A stretch of 52,188 nt of DNA from an uncultured Collinsella sp. (GTDB taxonomy: Bacteria; Actinomycetota; Coriobacteriia; Coriobacteriales; Coriobacteriaceae), in assembly GCA_900540095.1 (NCBI GenBank), contig UQEO01000002.1:1-52188 (forward strand), given 5' to 3'. Shown piece by piece: positions 49,640-52,188 of the stretch. Each line of letters begins with the position of its first letter. Positions within the stretch are counted from its first letter, which is position 1. The notes under the pieces are model-generated. The model was not told where the DNA came from. It saw only the letters and a list, made by a program, of their open reading frames with translations, and did no database searches. Both the position numbers and the translations under genes were made by a program.

Positions 49640-49925
49640 GCAGGTCAAAGCAATTGGTCATTTTCCAGACGCATTAATTATGAGGGGTTCTTGGCAAGTC
49701 GGTAAAACGTTACCAACACGGCTACCTGCATGGCAGTTATAAAACCCCCTTAGTCAAGCCGCTGACAAATCCTACCAAAACCAAGCCGCTCACGCCAAAA
49801 GAATCCAAAAGATTATGCTTGACCAACATGTTGCGGTCACGATCGGCCAGGACGTATGCAATCTGCCGGCACCTCTATGGGATGTGAAGACCATCGCGTA
49901 CAGACCTTGGATCAATATTTGGTAG
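49640..49925 (+). other. AT-rich stretch with possible gene remnant
   Basis: The stretch between the nrdD promoter and the tRNA genes is visibly more AT-rich than its surroundings. A plus-strand frame from 49743 to the stop at 49923-49925 encodes about 60 residues (including MLDQHVAVTIGQDVCNLPAP from ATG 49815). It has no ribosome binding site and is not recognisable. It may be a decayed insertion next to the tRNA genes. GGTAA-AAC-GTTACC-type symmetry occurs near 49701. Confidence 0.3.
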
Positions 49926-49962
49926 CTTATTTGCCGGCATGTTTGGCGGCATAAAACAAAAC

Positions 49963-49988
49963 AGCCCAGAGGACATAGCCTCTGAGCT
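49963..49988 (-). terminator. Terminator of the tRNA operon
   Basis: A 10-bp stem AGCTCAGAGG / CCTCTGGGCT (one G-U) is followed by GTTTTGTTTT on the minus strand, just beyond tRNA-Val. Confidence 0.9.
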
Positions 49989-49997
49989 GCGAACATT

Positions 49998-50072
49998 TGG
50001 TGGGCGTTAGAAGATTTGAACTTCTGACCTCTTCCGTGTCAGGGAAGCGCTCTCCCCCTGAGCTAAACGCCC
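49998..50072 (-). tRNA. tRNA-Val (GAC anticodon)
   Basis: On the minus strand GGGCGTTTAGCTCAGGGGG forms the acceptor and D arms. The anticodon arm is CTTCC-CTGACAC-GGAAG with anticodon GAC. The T arm has the GTTCAAATC sequence. The acceptor closes with CGCCC, discriminator A, and an encoded CCA (49998-50000). Confidence 0.95.
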
Positions 50073-50075
50073 AAA

Positions 50076-50151
50076 TGGAGCGGACAACGGGGCTCGAACC
50101 CGCGACCCCAACCTTGGCAAGGTTGTGCTCTACCAACTGAGCCATGTCCGC
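50076..50151 (-). tRNA. tRNA-Gly (GCC anticodon)
   Basis: On the minus strand GCGGACATGGCTCAGTTGG begins the molecule. The anticodon arm is CAACC-TTGCCAA-GGTTG with anticodon GCC. The T loop is GGTTCGAGCC. The acceptor ends GTCCGC, discriminator T, encoded CCA. It is 3 nt upstream of tRNA-Val, forming one transcript. Confidence 0.95.
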
Positions 50152-50215
50152 CTGCAAGGATTTAATATACGGGATGATCCACCCAAATGCAAGAACTTTT
50201 TTTAAAAAGTTTTGC

Positions 50216-50244
50216 GATGCCCTCGCGAACCTCGCGAGGGCATC
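50216..50244 (-). terminator. Terminator of the alpha-glucosidase gene
   Basis: A perfect 12-bp stem GATGCCCTCGCG / CGCGAGGGCATC with a 5-nt loop is followed on the minus strand by GCAAAACTTTTT. It lies about 50 bp beyond the gene. Confidence 0.88.
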
Positions 50245-50292
50245 AGCCACCACGGAAGGCGCAGGCAAACGTAAACTCGCCGCAAGAGGCCA

Positions 50293-52026
50293 CTACATCT
50301 CGCCGAGCATGATCCAGGCAGAGCTGTCCTGCGTGAGCCTGCCGTCTGCAAGCGGTGATGAGGTGAGCAGGACCCTGCCCGCCGGCAGCTCCACGGGTGC
50401 TGCACCGAAGTTCGTCACACACGTCCAGCCGTTATCGCGGCGATAGGCGATGACGCCGCCCTCAGCGCCCTCGGCACCATCCGCAAGACCGGTGCGCCCG
50501 TCAAGATCGAGCCACGCAAGATCGTTGGCGCACCCGCGCAGCTTGCGCCGCAGCCAGAGGGCGTCACGATAGAGCGCAAGCATCGATGTCGGGTCCGCTT
50601 CTTCCTTATCGGCAGCATAATCGGAAAACCATGCAGGCTGCGGCAGATGGGGCGCTGCATCGGCGTCTGCCGGCGAAAACCCAAACGATCCGCCATGCGC
50701 GGGATCGTCCGCCGCCACCCACGGCAGGGGCACACGACAGCCGTCGCGCCCCTTCTCACGCTTCGGTCCGTGCGTATTGGTCGCAGTAGGGTCTTCGAGT
50801 GCAGCCCACGGGATATCAGCCACCTCAAAAAGGCCGAACTCCTCACCCTGATACACGTATGCCGAGCCCGGAAGCGCCAGTTCAAGCAAAAGGGCCGCCC
50901 GCGCGCGGCGCTCGCCGAGTTCACGGTCCTCGTCATAAGACGACCCGTCGCGCAAGAGCCAGTCGAGCGCAATCTGGTGGTAGCGCGTCGCCTTGATTTG
51001 CGGCAGGGCATAGCGTGTCGCCACGCGCGGCACGTCGTGGTTGGAGAGTACCCAGGTCGAGGCGGAATCGGATTCGACGGCTGCCTTCAAGCCCTTCTCG
51101 ATTGCAGTGTGCATGTCATCATAGGTCCAAGTGGCCTTGGCAAACTCAAAGTTGAATGTCTGGCCAAGCTCGCTGGGACGCGCGTAGAGATACTGGCGCT
51201 CGGGCAGCACCCACGCCTCGGCAACGGCACTGCGCGGCGGATTATAGCGGTCGAACACGCGGCGCCACTCGCGATAGATCTCGTGGACCTCATTGCGGTC
51301 CCACAGCGGATGGGTGCCGTCGTCAACCATGTCATCGCCCTCGGCGAGATGCCACCGGTCGAGGTCATCGCGGTCGAGATCCTTGGCGAGACCCTGCGCC
51401 ACATCAATGCGAAAGCCGTCGACGCCTCGATCGCTCCAAAACGCCAGGACGTCGCAAAAGAGCGCATGAACCTCGGGGCATGACCAGTCAAAGTCCGGTT
51501 GCTCGGGCGTAAACATGTGCAGATACCACTGACCGTCCGCAACACGCGTCCATGCGGGGCCGCCAAAGTTGGCATTCCAATTGGTGGGAGGCAGCTCGCC
51601 ATGCTCGCCGCGACCATCGCGGAAGACATAACGGGCGCGCTCGGGCGATCCGGGGCCAGCGGCAAGAGCGGCTTTGAACCAGGGGTGCTGGTTGGATGAA
51701 TGGTTGGGCACGATGTCGACGATGACCTTGATGCCGCGCGCGTGAGCCGCAGCGATCATGTCATCGAAGTCGTCAAGCGAGCCGAGACGCGGGTCGACAT
51801 CGCAGTAGTCCGCCACATCATAGCCGCCATCGACAAGAGGCGATGGGTAAAACGGGCTCAGCCAGATGGCCTCGATACCCAGCCGCTCAAGATAGTCCAT
51901 CTGCTGGGTAATGCCCGCGATATCGCCCAGACCCGAACCAGTCGAATCCTTAAACGAACGCGGGTAGATCTGATAGATCGCGGCATCGGACATCCATGAG
52001 CGCGAAGAAGACTTTTCTGTAGCCAT
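50293..52026 (-). CDS. GH13-family alpha-glucosidase
   Basis: This 577-residue GH13 enzyme has region I DIVPNHSS (104-111), nucleophile Asp208 in GFRIDVAQG, acid/base Glu270 in AVAEAWVLP and transition-state Asp331 in LSNHDVPRV. AAIYQIYPRSFKDSTGSGLGDIAGI at the start is typical of oligo-1,6-glucosidase/alpha-glucosidase members. It probably hydrolyses short alpha-glucosides in the cytoplasm, as there is no signal peptide. The start at 52026 has GGGAGA upstream. Confidence 0.92.
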   Translation of the reverse strand: MATEKSSSRSWMSDAAIYQIYPRSFKDSTGSGLGDIAGITQQMDYLERLGIEAIWLSPFYPSPLVDGGYDVADYCDVDPRLGSLDDFDDMIAAAHARGIKVIVDIVPNHSSNQHPWFKAALAAGPGSPERARYVFRDGRGEHGELPPTNWNANFGGPAWTRVADGQWYLHMFTPEQPDFDWSCPEVHALFCDVLAFWSDRGVDGFRIDVAQGLAKDLDRDDLDRWHLAEGDDMVDDGTHPLWDRNEVHEIYREWRRVFDRYNPPRSAVAEAWVLPERQYLYARPSELGQTFNFEFAKATWTYDDMHTAIEKGLKAAVESDSASTWVLSNHDVPRVATRYALPQIKATRYHQIALDWLLRDGSSYDEDRELGERRARAALLLELALPGSAYVYQGEEFGLFEVADIPWAALEDPTATNTHGPKREKGRDGCRVPLPWVAADDPAHGGSFGFSPADADAAPHLPQPAWFSDYAADKEEADPTSMLALYRDALWLRRKLRGCANDLAWLDLDGRTGLADGAEGAEGGVIAYRRDNGWTCVTNFGAAPVELPAGRVLLTSSPLADGRLTQDSSAWIMLGEM

Positions 52027-52164
52027 GGGGCGTATCTCCCTTGCAACGAGGTTATGCGAGATGCCCACGATGATACGCCCAAAGCGGACATTCGCGACAA
52101 ACAACGCCACAGCCACGCCCCAAAACGATCGCCCCCTCTCGGGTTCGAGCCCATGCGATGGATA

Positions 52165-52188
52165 CAAAAAAGCCCGGCTACCGTGGTA
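52165..52188 (-). terminator. Partial terminator of a gene beyond the window
   Basis: On the minus strand GGTAGCCGGGCTTTTTT reads as the 3' arm and U-tract of a rho-independent terminator whose 5' arm lies beyond the right edge. Confidence 0.5.

Overview
The window is high-GC (roughly 60% by eye) bacterial chromosome. Gene content and protein style point to a gut anaerobe of the Actinomycetota, class Coriobacteriia, most likely Collinsella or a close relative. This is an inference from recognised protein families: class III ribonucleotide reductase, an Amadori-product (fructoselysine) operon, PerR, DUF3793 plus flavodoxin, a GH13 alpha-glucosidase and tRNA-Val/tRNA-Gly. There is no rRNA operon, CRISPR array, integrase, intact insertion sequence or complete prophage. 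Most of the window is ordinary core and metabolic genes in short operons separated by strong hairpin terminators.

Layout. 1-4.5 kb: an acidic-linker hypothetical protein, ABC-F factor EttA, and the SdpI/SdpR immunity-autorepressor pair. 4.5-4.9 kb: a 28-residue membrane peptide gene with unusual flanking complementarity (possible type I toxin). 4.9-6.5 kb: tcdA-tatD. 6.6-13.4 kb: a GntR-controlled fructoselysine-type operon (YfcC-like transporter, odd amidohydrolase, FrlC, FrlB and FrlD homologues). 13.5-15.1 kb: two HAD phosphatases. 15.2-18.5 kb: a three-gene accessory operon of an unknown protein, a ClpP-type peptidase and a soluble VirD4/TraG-like ATPase. 18.6-21.8 kb: pgi, a truncated Fe-ADH-like protein and a PAP2 phosphatase, with REP-like elements between. 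21.9-23.9 kb: an SOS-type Y-family polymerase plus YolD operon. 23.9-29 kb: a metal-binding HMA protein, DUF3793-flavodoxin and an amino-acid ABC transporter. 29-32.4 kb: endonuclease IV, an oxidoreductase and an Fe-S aldo/keto reductase, separated by two copies of a covarying 77-nt element. 32.5-35 kb: a cyclase remnant, a ketopantoate reductase-like gene, a small membrane protein and a secreted protein. 35.3-37.8 kb: metY with a Cys-containing leader peptide, divergent from a LysR regulator. 37.9-40.4 kb: rnhA, an oxidoreductase, acylphosphatase and a PerR-like regulator. 40.5-44.4 kb: a HAD phosphatase, a UreE-like protein with SlyD, an M19 dipeptidase and a YgjP-like metallopeptidase. 44.4-49.4 kb: folB, an HD hydrolase, folE, nrdG and nrdD, with an NrdR-box promoter. 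49.9-52.2 kb: tRNA-Val, tRNA-Gly and a GH13 alpha-glucosidase.

The most noteworthy signals are non-coding or combinatorial. First, two 77-nt intergenic elements have compensatory stem changes. Second, the peptide locus at 4.6 kb has 5'/3' long-range complementarity and an opposing promoter. Third, ClpP is translationally coupled to a VirD4-like motor with no conjugation genes nearby. Fourth, a leader-peptide attenuator candidate precedes metY. Fifth, several very large nested palindromes lie in intergenic spacers, notably between nrdD and nrdG.
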